Positions 7,629 to 17,048 of a stretch of 64,000 nt of DNA are shown here, piece by piece. Below the pieces are notes generated by a model that ran no database searches, was not told the DNA's origin, and worked only from the letters and a program-made list of their open reading frames with translations. Position 1 is the stretch's first letter; each line of letters begins with the position of its first letter. The stretch is from Bacteroidales bacterium. GTDB taxonomy: Bacteria > Bacteroidota > Bacteroidia > Bacteroidales > Muribaculaceae. A program made the translations under genes and the position numbers. The DNA lies in assembly GCA_015061005.1 (NCBI GenBank), contig SUXJ01000013.1, forward strand, positions 1-64,000, given 5' to 3'.

Positions 7629-9848
7629 ATGGTTAACCAGTATTTTACACCAAATGAGAGGGCTTTACTCCCCGTTTTGTATCATAAAGCCGTGAAGGCT
7701 TTGATGCCCGTGCTTCATGTCGACGATGCAAAGCGTCTGCGTGAACTGCTTACTCAAGGGATTATCGACGGCCACTATGTTCGCAATCATTTTGGAATGA
7801 ATATGTTGCTGCATCGCCTTGAAACCGTAACTCTTATGGCCGATGCCGTCAGTCCGGACCGGTCAATGAGCCTTGCGCTGATGATTGAGCCGCTTTGTTC
7901 CGATGATTATATGCCGGCAGAAATCATTGAGAAGGAGTGGGGTGAGGACGTGGCGCGATTGGTGGTCGGACTCAACAAAGTCGGCTCGCTATATGATCGC
8001 ACCGCTTCGGTTGAGAGCGATAATTTTCGCAACTTGCTCTTAACGTTTGCGCAAGATATTCGAGTAATTATCACGATGATTGTTGAGCGCCTGCAGCTCA
8101 TGAGGGCAATCAACCACCATCCCGATGAAGCCAGCGTAAAAAAAGCCGCGGCCGAGGCTCGTTATCTTTATGCGCCGTTGGCTCACCGATTGGGCTTGTA
8201 TGCCATAAAAGGTGAACTCGAGGATTTGAGCCTGAAGTATTCAAATCGCGAAGTGTTTACGCGTATTGCCCATGATTTGAATGAACGCAAAGACGCACGC
8301 GATGCGTATATCGCCGCATTTATCGCTCCCGTAAAGGAAAAGTTGGAAGCGGCAGGGCTGAAGTTTGACATTAAAGGACGCACCAAGTCAATATCCTCGA
8401 TTTGGAATAAGATTCAAAAGCAACACAATGACCTTGACCATATTTATGACCTGTTTGCCATTCGAGTAATCATCGACACACCGCGCGAACGCGAAAAGGC
8501 TGATTGCTGGCTCGCCTACTCGGTCATAACCGATATGTATAGGCCTAATCCGGCACGCATGAAAGACTGGATTTCAATTCCGAAGTCGAACGGGTATGAG
8601 AGCCTCCATATAACTGTTCATGGACCGCAGGAACGTTGGGTGGAAGTGCAGATTCGTACTCGACGCATGGACTTGGTTGCTGAAAAGGGTTTGGCGGCAC
8701 ATTGGCGCTACAAAGGAATCAAAGGCGAAAACGAGTTGGACCAATGGATGAACAACGTGCGCGACATCCTTGAAACGGCCGACTCCGGACCCATGGAGTT
8801 GATGAAAAACATGAGTATGGACATCTATGCCGATGAAGTATTCGTGTTCACGCCCAAAGGCGATCTCCATCGACTGCCCAAAGGGGCTTCAATTCTTGAC
8901 TTCGCTTTTTCGATTCACACCAAGCTCGGGTGTCAATGTATCGGAGGGCGAGTTAACGGCAAAAACCGCAAAATCAATCATAAGTTGCAAAGCGGTGACA
9001 CAGTGGAAATCAACACTTCCGCGCAGCAGAACCCTACGCGCGACTGGCTCCAATTCACCGTCACATCAAAGGCGCGAACCAAAATCCGCCAAGTGCTGAA
9101 TGAGGCTCAAAATCGACAGGCGGCTCTCGGACGCGAAACGTTCATGCGGCGTGCCAAAAATAGAAAATTAGAGGTTGATGAACCCACTTTGATGCGCTTC
9201 ATCAAGAAGGCCGGGTTTAAAACCGTTACCGACTTCTTTGCATCTCTCGGGGCGGAGGAAATTGATGCCAATCGCGTTCTTGAGCAGTATGCCGAGTTTG
9301 CCAAGCCCGATGAGGCTGTCGGCGATGAAAAGCGTTCGGCTGAAGACTTCGTGATGAACGTTTCTGACGATGAACAGCACCAAGAAACCGCGAGCAAAGA
9401 CGTCTTAATCATCGGGTCTTCGCAAATCAAGGGCATGAACTATAAGTTGGCGCGATGCTGTAATCCTATTTATGGGGACGACGTGTTCGGCTTTATCAGT
9501 TCCGATGGGGTGGTGAAAATCCACTGCAATAATTGCCCTAATGCGAGCCATATTCGAGAGCGTTATCCCTATCGAATCATTCCTACGCGGTGGAGCGGCA
9601 GCAACGATACCGCATTTCCTGCCACGATTATGGTCATGGGAATCGATGATATAGGTATCGTTACCAATATATCTTCAATCATAAACAAAGAACGCGACAT
9701 TCAGCTCCGCAACATTGCCATCGACTCCAACGACGGCTTGTTTCGCGGTAACATTGTGGTGGGGGTGAACTCTACCACTGCGCTGACTGCGCTGATACGT
9801 AAAATAAAAACCATTAAAGGCGTAAAACATGTGGAACGCAGCAAGTAA
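7629..9848 (+). CDS. RelA/SpoT-family (p)ppGpp synthetase with degenerate hydrolase domain
   Basis: The 739-aa protein has the long RSH layout: N-terminal HD-like region (about 20-160), synthetase (about 210-390, with GRTKSISSIWNKIQ, RMKDWISIPKSNGYESLH and VEVQIRT), TGS domain (about 395-460), a region with the conserved Cys/His residues (LARCCNPIYGDD, CNNCPNASH) and a C-terminal ACT domain (about 660-739). The usual HDxxED metal-binding motif of the hydrolase is missing; at the equivalent place it reads LALMIEPLCSDD. The enzyme should therefore make but not degrade the alarmone, as RelA does, and a second RSH elsewhere would have to hydrolyse it. It heads an operon with an RND efflux system. 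Confidence 0.88.
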   Translation: MVNQYFTPNERALLPVLYHKAVKALMPVLHVDDAKRLRELLTQGIIDGHYVRNHFGMNMLLHRLETVTLMADAVSPDRSMSLALMIEPLCSDDYMPAEIIEKEWGEDVARLVVGLNKVGSLYDRTASVESDNFRNLLLTFAQDIRVIITMIVERLQLMRAINHHPDEASVKKAAAEARYLYAPLAHRLGLYAIKGELEDLSLKYSNREVFTRIAHDLNERKDARDAYIAAFIAPVKEKLEAAGLKFDIKGRTKSISSIWNKIQKQHNDLDHIYDLFAIRVIIDTPREREKADCWLAYSVITDMYRPNPARMKDWISIPKSNGYESLHITVHGPQERWVEVQIRTRRMDLVAEKGLAAHWRYKGIKGENELDQWMNNVRDILETADSGPMELMKNMSMDIYADEVFVFTPKGDLHRLPKGASILDFAFSIHTKLGCQCIGGRVNGKNRKINHKLQSGDTVEINTSAQQNPTRDWLQFTVTSKARTKIRQVLNEAQNRQAALGRETFMRRAKNRKLEVDEPTLMRFIKKAGFKTVTDFFASLGAEEIDANRVLEQYAEFAKPDEAVGDEKRSAEDFVMNVSDDEQHQETASKDVLIIGSSQIKGMNYKLARCCNPIYGDDVFGFISSDGVVKIHCNNCPNASHIRERYPYRIIPTRWSGSNDTAFPATIMVMGIDDIGIVTNISSIINKERDIQLRNIAIDSNDGLFRGNIVVGVNSTTALTALIRKIKTIKGVKHVERSK

Positions 9849-10662
9849 ACTTCTTAAAATCGGCGTCGTGGCAGCTGTTTGTGTCGCATGCTCGGGTCAG
9901 TCAAATCAAAATCGCGAGGCGGCACAAGCCCTCTTGAATCAAGCTTCGGAAGCTGTGGCAGCCGGAGAATTCGATGTGGCAAAAGAGCTCCTTGACTCAA
10001 TGAGTGCAACCTATCCGAAAGAGGTGGAAGTGGGTCGCGAAGCAATGAAACTTCGGCCGGCTATCATTGAGGGAAATACTTTGGCAGAAATTACCGAGCG
10101 TCAAGCCGAATTGCTCTATCTCGCGCAGTATATTGATTCCGTCAGCGGTGAATTTAAAACCGTTGGAGCGAGTGATGATGTGTTGGAGCCTTATATGGTT
10201 CATAAAACCGTATCAACAAATTGGCGCAATAAAAACACTGCCGTGTCGAGGGTAACTGCCGACGGTGATTTCATCATTATCAGTTCTTTGTCTGGAAATA
10301 AAACTCACCATACCGCGCTGCGCTTCACCGCCCCCGATGGCGCCTCCGTAACGTCGGGAGAAGTGCCCTATGATAATGAGCTGAAACTCAGTCGCGAAAG
10401 CGTGAGGTTTTCATCCGAGCAAGCCGACACCTTGGGGGCGTTTGCTGCGGTAATCAATAGTGGCGTTACGCTGGATTTCGTCGGTGGCAAAAAAGCACCG
10501 TCGGTCAAATTATCGACCAAGGAGGTGAACGCCATAGCGAGCACTTTCCGTTTATCGAAGGCAATGCGCCGTGCCCAAGCCGTGTCTTATCGATTGGAAC
10601 AACTCAAAGCAAAACTACAATTGGCACGAGACCAATCTGCAAAACTCAATAATCCGGAATGA
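9829..10662 (+). CDS. lipoprotein with C-terminal coiled coil
   Basis: The 277-aa product has a lipoprotein signal with the lipobox CVACSG (Cys about 21). A helical TPR-like segment follows, in which a DSMSATYPKE phrase resembles other Bacteroidales lipoproteins that act on a previous gene product. The middle is beta-rich, and the last 35 residues form a likely coiled coil (SYRLEQLKAKLQLARDQ). Function unknown. It overlaps the 3' end of rsh by 20 bases and the next gene by four, so it is translated with both. Confidence 0.7.
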   Translation: MWNAASKLLKIGVVAAVCVACSGQSNQNREAAQALLNQASEAVAAGEFDVAKELLDSMSATYPKEVEVGREAMKLRPAIIEGNTLAEITERQAELLYLAQYIDSVSGEFKTVGASDDVLEPYMVHKTVSTNWRNKNTAVSRVTADGDFIIISSLSGNKTHHTALRFTAPDGASVTSGEVPYDNELKLSRESVRFSSEQADTLGAFAAVINSGVTLDFVGGKKAPSVKLSTKEVNAIASTFRLSKAMRRAQAVSYRLEQLKAKLQLARDQSAKLNNPE

Positions 10663-11750
10663 GAAAGGTTAGTATTTTTCTGGCAGCGACATTATTGGTC
10701 GCTTGCTCCCATAATCACGACAAGCATCATGCTGTAGAAGAACATTCTGCCGGTGAACATAATCATCACGAAGATTTGATTGAACTCGCCGATGAACAGG
10801 CGCAAAATTTTGGTGTGAAAGTTGAAGCAATCCGGTCGGGAGAGTTTCATTCTGTGATCCAATGCAGCGGAGTCATCGAGCGTGATGCTTCAAATGCAAC
10901 AATGGCTTCAGCCCCCGTTTCCGGAGTGATTCGCTTGGCTCCGGGAGTTTCGCCGGGCAGAATGGTGAAACGCGGAGAAAAGTTGGCGACTATAGATGCA
11001 ACGGCAGTCAGCGGCGGCGATGAAAATCGTGTAGCGTTGGCAGCGTTGGAGGCTGCGCAACGTGAATTTCAGCGCATAGAGTCTCTTTATGCCGCTCGGC
11101 TGGCTACTCAAGCCGAATACAATGCCGCAGTGGCTGCTCTTGAGCAAGCCGAAGCTGCATATTCGCCGGCTGCTTCTTCGGGGAGCGTATATGCTTCTTC
11201 TTCCGGGGTGATTACGGCATTGACGGTCAGCGACGGAGCGAGCGTCAGCGCCGGCGAACAGATTGCCGTGATTTCGGCCAATGACCGTCTGTCTCTTCAT
11301 GCAGAAGTGCCGGCGGGAGATTTGTCTGTCCTTGCTGATATTCATGATGCCCGTATCGGAGGGTTTACTTTAAGCGAACATGGCGGCGTGCGCACCGGTA
11401 TAAGTGCCGAAAACGGTTATGCTTGTATTTTCTTCACGTTCAATAATGACGGCTCTATTCTGCCCGGGAGTGGTGTTAATGTTCATCTTCTCGGTGCGCT
11501 CAGAGATAACGTCATGGCATTGCCGATTAGTGCTGTAGTGGAACAGCAGGGCGAATACTTCGTATATCTGCACCACTCTCCCGGTCACTATGTAAAGAGG
11601 GCCGTTAAACTCGGTGAGTCCGATGGCCTTAAAGTAGAAATAGTTCAAGGTCTCCATGACGGTGAAGAAGTTGTCACTGAAGGAGCCATTACCGTACGCC
11701 TTGCGGAAAGCTCCGGTGCAATTCCCGAAGGACATAGCCACTCACACTAA
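10659..11750 (+). CDS. RND efflux periplasmic adaptor subunit (HlyD/CusB type), His-rich
   Basis: The 363-aa membrane-fusion protein has a lipobox (LLVACSH, Cys about 16). It then has a His-rich stretch (HNHDKHHAVEEHSAGEHNHHED) typical of adaptors for divalent metals, a barrel-sandwich/lipoyl-like domain split by a short helical hairpin (QREFQRIESLYAARLATQAEYN), a beta-barrel, and a second His-containing tail (EGHSHSH). It would link the inner-membrane pump to the TolC-like outer-membrane protein and may bind metal itself. Its stop overlaps the pump start (TAATG). Confidence 0.9.
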   Translation: MRKVSIFLAATLLVACSHNHDKHHAVEEHSAGEHNHHEDLIELADEQAQNFGVKVEAIRSGEFHSVIQCSGVIERDASNATMASAPVSGVIRLAPGVSPGRMVKRGEKLATIDATAVSGGDENRVALAALEAAQREFQRIESLYAARLATQAEYNAAVAALEQAEAAYSPAASSGSVYASSSGVITALTVSDGASVSAGEQIAVISANDRLSLHAEVPAGDLSVLADIHDARIGGFTLSEHGGVRTGISAENGYACIFFTFNNDGSILPGSGVNVHLLGALRDNVMALPISAVVEQQGEYFVYLHHSPGHYVKRAVKLGESDGLKVEIVQGLHDGEEVVTEGAITVRLAESSGAIPEGHSHSH

Positions 11751-14700
11751 TGCTGAACAAGATAATCCATTCATCGCTGGCCAATCGTTTAATTGTGTTG
11801 GTCGTCAGTGTGGTAATTATGCTTGCGGGCATAAATGCACTGATCAAGACTGAAGTCGATATTTTCCCGGATCTCACTGCCCCGACCGTAGTAGTGATGA
11901 CCGAGGCTCCCGGACTGGCTCCCGAGGAGGTTGAGCGCGAGGTTTCGTATCCAATTGAAACGGCGGTCAATGGTGCCACCGGCATACGCCGTGTGCGCTC
12001 CACGTCTTCGCCCGGTTTCTCGATAGTGTGGGTGGAGTTTGATTGGGACACTGATGTTTATACCGCTCGCCAAATGGTCAGCGAACGCCTGTCAGGTGTG
12101 AGCCTGCCATCAGGGGTTAATGCACCATATCTGGGGCCCCAATCGTCTATTCTCGGTGAAATGATGATTATCGGTCTGACTTCAGATAATCCCGAAGTAG
12201 GCATGATGCAATTGCGAACAATTGCCGACCGAAATTTTTCTCCGCGATTTAAGTCTCTGAGCGGTGTGGCCTCGGTCAACGTAATCGGGGGAGATGCTCG
12301 CGAATTGCAGATTCTTGCCGACCCGAATCTAATGAAAAGCTATGGGGTTAGCTTTGACCGATTACTTGACGCTGCCGAGGGTATCAATGACAATGCCTCC
12401 GGAGGTGTTATCTATGATTACGGTAATGAGTATTTGGTGCGAGGTGAGTTAAACACTTCAAATCCCGATGATATTGCGCGCGCTCCGATTGGCGGCGGAT
12501 TGACCGTAGGCCATGTTGCCAAGGTTGTGGAGGGTGCGGCACAACCGCGAATCGGAGCGGCATCGGTCAGAGGTGTTCCGGCGGTGATTATCACCGTAAC
12601 AAAGCAGCCGGGAGTCGGCACTATAGACCTTACCGAGCGTCTCGACAAAGAAATTGCCGATTTGGCATCAACGCTTCCCGAGGGGGTGACTATTCATTCC
12701 GATATTTTCCGACAAGCCGATTTCATCAATACGAGTATCGATAATCTGCAAAAAACCTTGCTCGAGGGGGCTTTGTTCGTGGCTGTTGTGCTCTTCATCT
12801 TCTTGATGAACTTGCGCACCACTTTGATTGCGCTCGTGGCCCTGCCAATGAGCATTTTGGTGACGATGCTGATTCTCCACGCGTTCGGTTTTGGCATTAA
12901 CACGATGACTCTCGGCGGCATTGCCATTGCCATCGGCTCTCTGGTCGACGATGCCATCGTTGACGTTGAAAATGTCTATAAGCGGCTGAAAGAAAACATG
13001 TCGTTGCCCGCCGATCGTCGTCGCTCGGTGCTCAAAGTGGTCTATGACGCCTCATCTGAGGTGCGCACCCCGATTTTTAACTCAACCTTGATTATTGCCG
13101 CAAGTTTCCTCCCGCTCTTTTTCCTGAGCGGAATAGAGGGGCGATTGCTCATTCCGCTGGGTGTTTCTTTCTTGGTGGCTCTCGTTGCAAGCACAATCGT
13201 GGCACTCACTCTGACTCCGGTTCTTTGCAGCTATCTGCCCGATAATAAAAATGCCGAACGCGAACCGTGGGCGGCGCGAAAACTGCGTGAGGCATATTCC
13301 CGAAGTCTCGGAGCGGCTTTGAACCGCAAAGGCTTAATCCTTGGCTCTACGGTGTTGCTTTTTGTCGGTGCGGTAGTCGGATTTTTTACTCTTGGCGGCG
13401 GATTTTTGCCTAAGTTTAACGAAGGCTCATTCACTATCAATGTTGCAACCCTGCCGGGAGTCTCGCTCGATGAGAGCGACAAAATCGGCAGGGAAGTCGA
13501 GCGCCTGATTTTGGAAAGTCCGGAGGTGGTGACCGTGGCTCGCAAAACCGGACGTGCCGAGCTTGATGAGCATTCGCTTAATGTCAATGTCAGCGAGTTG
13601 GAAGTGCCATATAAACTCTCGGGGCGTTCTCGCGAGGAACTTGCCGACGAAATCCGCAGCAAACTCACTGCTCTGCCCGGGGTGAACGTGGAAATCGGCC
13701 AGCCGGTCAGCCATCGTATCGATGCAATGCTGTCGGGTACTCAAAGTCAAATTGCAATCAAACTGTTCGGACCCGACCTTGCCCGACTTTATCACATCGG
13801 TTCGGAAATCAAAAACGTTGTTGCGGAAGTAAATGGGGTGGTGGACCTAAATATCGAACAGCAGGTGCAACGACCCGAATTGGTGATTCGACCGAAGCGT
13901 GCCGAATTGGCGCGTCTCGGAATTCCGTTATCTGAATTTCGACGCTTTGTGTCGGCGGCTTTAGGAGGCGAAAAGGTCAGCCGTGTTTACGACGGTGACT
14001 TCCCCTATGACTTGACCGTCATACTCAAGCACGACTCGCGCGGTTCAATCAATGCTCTGAAGCAGTTGAGCATCACTTCTTCGGTTGGTGCCGTGCCGTT
14101 GACTCAGGTGGCAGACATTATCTCGACTACGGGCCCGAGTAGCATAAATCGCGAAAATGTGAAGCGTCGTATTATTGTGTCGGCAAACGTTAGTGGCAGA
14201 GATTTGCAATCTACTGTTGAAGACATTCAAGACCGTGTGGCTGACCGGATTCAACTTCCCGAAGGCTATTATCTTCAATATGGCGGGCAATTCGAAAACT
14301 CAGCTGCCGCCTCGCGCACGCTCCTCATCGCCACAGCCGGAGCCTTGCTCCTGATTCTCTTGTTGCTATATGGTGAGTTCCGTTCGCGTGCTCAGTCTCT
14401 GATGATTTTGCTGAATATGCCGTTGGCACTTATCGGCGGTGTGTATATTCTGATGCTGACGGGGGGTGAAGTAAATATCCCGGCCATAATCGGATTTATC
14501 TCACTGATGGGCATTGCCACTCGTAATGGCATGTTGCTCATGAATCGCTATAACACTCTTGCCGCTATGGGTGTCGATGTCGTCGAGCGTGTCCGACAAG
14601 GCTCCGTCGATCGACTCCTGCCCATCATCATGACTGCTCTGACTTCAGCTCTGGCACTCTTCCCGTTGGCACTCAATGGCTCCGACCCCGGAAATGAAAT

Positions 14701-14809
14701 CCAATCTCCCATGGCGGTTGTAATCCTTGGTGGGCTCATCTCGTCAACGATTCTCAACGTTTACGTTGTGCCGATTATATATGTTCTTCTTTATCAACGA
14801 AAAAAATGA
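11750..14809 (+). CDS. heavy-metal efflux RND transporter (CusA/CzcA family)
   Basis: The 1019-aa inner-membrane pump has the RND plan: TM1 at the N-terminus, a large periplasmic loop, TM2-6, a second loop and TM7-12. The TM4 proton-relay segment reads GSLVDDAIVDVENV, the acidic pattern of the heavy-metal branch. The APGLAPEEVEREVSYPIE region after TM1 is also typical. With the His-rich adaptor before it and the TolC-like gene after it (ATGA overlap), it forms a complete proton-driven trans-envelope exporter. The metal, such as Cu, Zn, Co or Ni, cannot be told from sequence alone. Confidence 0.93.
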   Translation: MLNKIIHSSLANRLIVLVVSVVIMLAGINALIKTEVDIFPDLTAPTVVVMTEAPGLAPEEVEREVSYPIETAVNGATGIRRVRSTSSPGFSIVWVEFDWDTDVYTARQMVSERLSGVSLPSGVNAPYLGPQSSILGEMMIIGLTSDNPEVGMMQLRTIADRNFSPRFKSLSGVASVNVIGGDARELQILADPNLMKSYGVSFDRLLDAAEGINDNASGGVIYDYGNEYLVRGELNTSNPDDIARAPIGGGLTVGHVAKVVEGAAQPRIGAASVRGVPAVIITVTKQPGVGTIDLTERLDKEIADLASTLPEGVTIHSDIFRQADFINTSIDNLQKTLLEGALFVAVVLFIFLMNLRTTLIALVALPMSILVTMLILHAFGFGINTMTLGGIAIAIGSLVDDAIVDVENVYKRLKENMSLPADRRRSVLKVVYDASSEVRTPIFNSTLIIAASFLPLFFLSGIEGRLLIPLGVSFLVALVASTIVALTLTPVLCSYLPDNKNAEREPWAARKLREAYSRSLGAALNRKGLILGSTVLLFVGAVVGFFTLGGGFLPKFNEGSFTINVATLPGVSLDESDKIGREVERLILESPEVVTVARKTGRAELDEHSLNVNVSELEVPYKLSGRSREELADEIRSKLTALPGVNVEIGQPVSHRIDAMLSGTQSQIAIKLFGPDLARLYHIGSEIKNVVAEVNGVVDLNIEQQVQRPELVIRPKRAELARLGIPLSEFRRFVSAALGGEKVSRVYDGDFPYDLTVILKHDSRGSINALKQLSITSSVGAVPLTQVADIISTTGPSSINRENVKRRIIVSANVSGRDLQSTVEDIQDRVADRIQLPEGYYLQYGGQFENSAAASRTLLIATAGALLLILLLLYGEFRSRAQSLMILLNMPLALIGGVYILMLTGGEVNIPAIIGFISLMGIATRNGMLLMNRYNTLAAMGVDVVERVRQGSVDRLLPIIMTALTSALALFPLALNGSDPGNEIQSPMAVVILGGLISSTILNVYVVPIIYVLLYQRKK

Positions 14810-15963
14810 AGAAACTTATCTTACTGATAGCCATGCTACCCGTTTTGTGCTTCGCAAATGAGCCGTTCGGGAATATAATAAGTGAAATAGTGGTCAATAA
14901 TCCGGATTTGGCTGCCGAGCGTGCTGCTTTAGTGGCGGAAATAACAGGACGCTCCGTAGAAAATATACTCGATGCCACGGAGATTGGCTTTGACCATACT
15001 TGGGCGGTGAAAACCGGAGGAGGAACGAAAATGGCGCTGTCAGTGGTGCAAGGTTTTGACTGGCCCGGTGCTTACGGAGCTCGCCGCGATGCCCTGCAGT
15101 CTTCGCGGTCTTACGCAGCGAAGCGAGTTGAGGCCATGAGGCGTTCCGTTGAGTTGGAAGCACGCAATTGTATCTTGCAAATCATTGATGCCAACCGTCG
15201 ATGCGAGCTCTTGACGTTGGTGGTCTCCAACATTGATTCTGTTACCAATCGATTGCTCTCACTCTATGAGATGCGTGAAGCTACCGCCCTCGACCATCGC
15301 AAGGCATCTCTGTCGCTCATCGCTGCAAAACAAGCCGCTATCGAAGCGGAGCAGGCGCGTATCGCTGCCCTCAACGCCCTTGCTGCTCTCAATGGCGGCA
15401 CTCTGCCTGCCGATGTCGCAGACTTGAATGATTTTCCGACAGTTCACCTCATGTCTCTGTCCGATTATCTTAACCTCGGTTCTGCCGATGCTGAGGCGGC
15501 GCGAGCCGAAGCCGACTTAAGTCGTCTTGATGCCAAAAGTGCAAAAATGGGACTCTTTCCAGGCTTCTCCGTGGGCTATATATTCCAACGCGAGGGAGGC
15601 ATGAGCTTCAACGGTTTCTCTCTCGGGCTGCGTCTGCCCAAGTATTCGGCGCGTACCGAAGAAAATGCAGCAATGCTGATGGCTCACGCTGCCGAGCTTC
15701 GGGCTCAGGCTCGTGAGGCGGAACGCAATGCGGAAATCACCTCGACCTATCGCGCGGCTGAAACCGCTGCGAAACTTATCTCTCAATATGACGAAGCTAT
15801 TGGCTCCGACTATGTCGGGCTCCTCCGCAAGTCTCTCAATGGCGGACAAATCACCTATCTCGACTACTTCACCGAGTTGAACTTCTACGTTGAGCAGTGT
15901 CTCAACCTCTATTCGCTTCAACTCCGCTACCAAACCCTCATAACCTCACTCCAACTCCGCTAA
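14806..15963 (+). CDS. TolC-family outer-membrane efflux protein
   Basis: The 385-aa protein has a signal peptide (LILLIAMLPVLCFA) and long Ala-rich helices of the OEP type (EAEQARIAALNALAALNGG; AEARAEADLSRLDAKSAKMGL). It is shorter than classical TolC, with about 420-490 aa, but comparable to CusC-like proteins of Bacteroidales. It completes the RND system as the outer-membrane duct. The start overlaps the pump stop by four bases. Confidence 0.85.
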   Translation: MKKLILLIAMLPVLCFANEPFGNIISEIVVNNPDLAAERAALVAEITGRSVENILDATEIGFDHTWAVKTGGGTKMALSVVQGFDWPGAYGARRDALQSSRSYAAKRVEAMRRSVELEARNCILQIIDANRRCELLTLVVSNIDSVTNRLLSLYEMREATALDHRKASLSLIAAKQAAIEAEQARIAALNALAALNGGTLPADVADLNDFPTVHLMSLSDYLNLGSADAEAARAEADLSRLDAKSAKMGLFPGFSVGYIFQREGGMSFNGFSLGLRLPKYSARTEENAAMLMAHAAELRAQAREAERNAEITSTYRAAETAAKLISQYDEAIGSDYVGLLRKSLNGGQITYLDYFTELNFYVEQCLNLYSLQLRYQTLITSLQLR

Positions 15964-15976
15964 AAATCCCCTCCCC

Positions 15977-16978
15977 ATGACTCCAATTTGTTACGTACAA
16001 TACGTTCCTTTTGCTGCAACACTTGAATTCGATTCCTTAAAAAGTTTATTAGACCATGTTGCTAAGGTATCGCCGGGAATTGATTATCATATTTCTGAGA
16101 CAGTGTATCAAAATGTGGAGTATCGCAACTATTTACGCACTCACGGACTCAAAGCCCTAATCGCTCATATGATTGAAGAGGCTCCCGAATTAGCGTCAGA
16201 TGCACGTGCGCTTCAATGGCTTGAATACGAATTTGCTCGCAAGGGAATTGCCGACTATGATTTGCGGTTGGTGAGGATTCATGACGAAGTTACTTTATTG
16301 GGTCACACTTTTAAGGGCATTGATGATATTATGCGTCATTGCGAGGCGGAGGTTAGTGTATTTTCTGGTTGGAAGTTTAAATCTAAGGAGGCTGAACCGT
16401 TAACTGATGTGCATATAGTAAATGTCTATGAATCATATTCTCATTTCATTTCTGAAAAAGAGGGTTATGATTTCGACTATCAGAATATGTTTTTGTTTGG
16501 GACAGAACCCTTTGCCAACGAGGGGGATTATGCAAAATATATGAAAGGGAAGAAGGTTTCCTTGTTTAGTGATGACGTTATGTTAGAGAGAGTTGACCCG
16601 AATCTTTTGCCGGCAGTCTATTACAATAGCCTACATGATTATATGTTCGTTCTCACGAAGGCCGGCGATGCCCCCGCAGTGACCGCGCCGGAATCTGAAC
16701 CTAAACCTCTCATACCCGAGCTGCCTCCCCAAAAAGAACCGACTGAAAAATTCGGCGTGGGGTGGAAAATTTATTTAGCGGTCATCTTTTTAATGCCCGT
16801 CTATTCCGGCATTGTCTATGCGGTTAAGTCATCTGCTGTTTCTTTGATTGCATTTTTAATGTCAATAGCAGCCATTGTGCTGATGCCGAAACTTAGAATG
16901 TCCACCTTCTTTCTGATGAATGCCCTGCTGTTGGCGTCATTAATCTTGACCACTCTCCGCCTGTTTGGTGTCTTTTAA
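15977..16978 (+). CDS. hypothetical protein with C-terminal membrane helices
   Basis: I do not recognise this 333-aa protein. The first 240 residues look soluble, mixed alpha/beta and acidic. A Pro-rich linker follows (PEPKPLIPELPPQKEP at about 237-255), and the last 75 residues hold three hydrophobic segments (about 262-280, 285-302, 308-330). It starts 14 bases after the TolC-family gene and is therefore probably transcribed with it. It is more AT-rich in codon use than the efflux genes, which suggests a later insertion. The large N-terminal domain would face the cytoplasm if the tail is a membrane anchor. Confidence 0.6.
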   Translation: MTPICYVQYVPFAATLEFDSLKSLLDHVAKVSPGIDYHISETVYQNVEYRNYLRTHGLKALIAHMIEEAPELASDARALQWLEYEFARKGIADYDLRLVRIHDEVTLLGHTFKGIDDIMRHCEAEVSVFSGWKFKSKEAEPLTDVHIVNVYESYSHFISEKEGYDFDYQNMFLFGTEPFANEGDYAKYMKGKKVSLFSDDVMLERVDPNLLPAVYYNSLHDYMFVLTKAGDAPAVTAPESEPKPLIPELPPQKEPTEKFGVGWKIYLAVIFLMPVYSGIVYAVKSSAVSLIAFLMSIAAIVLMPKLRMSTFFLMNALLLASLILTTLRLFGVF

Positions 16979-16993
16979 TCCGGCCCAATTAAA

Positions 16994-17022
16994 AAACCCG
17001 AAGCGGATTTTGCCTCGGGTTT
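16994..17022 (-). terminator. intrinsic terminator of the 17049-18347 gene
   Basis: On the minus strand AAACCCGA and TCGGGTTT arms close a hairpin that is followed by a T-run, just after the stop of the minus-strand gene. It could also stop plus-strand readthrough from the efflux operon. Confidence 0.75.
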
Positions 17023-17048
17023 CATGCTTTTCATAATATTCTTGTCCG

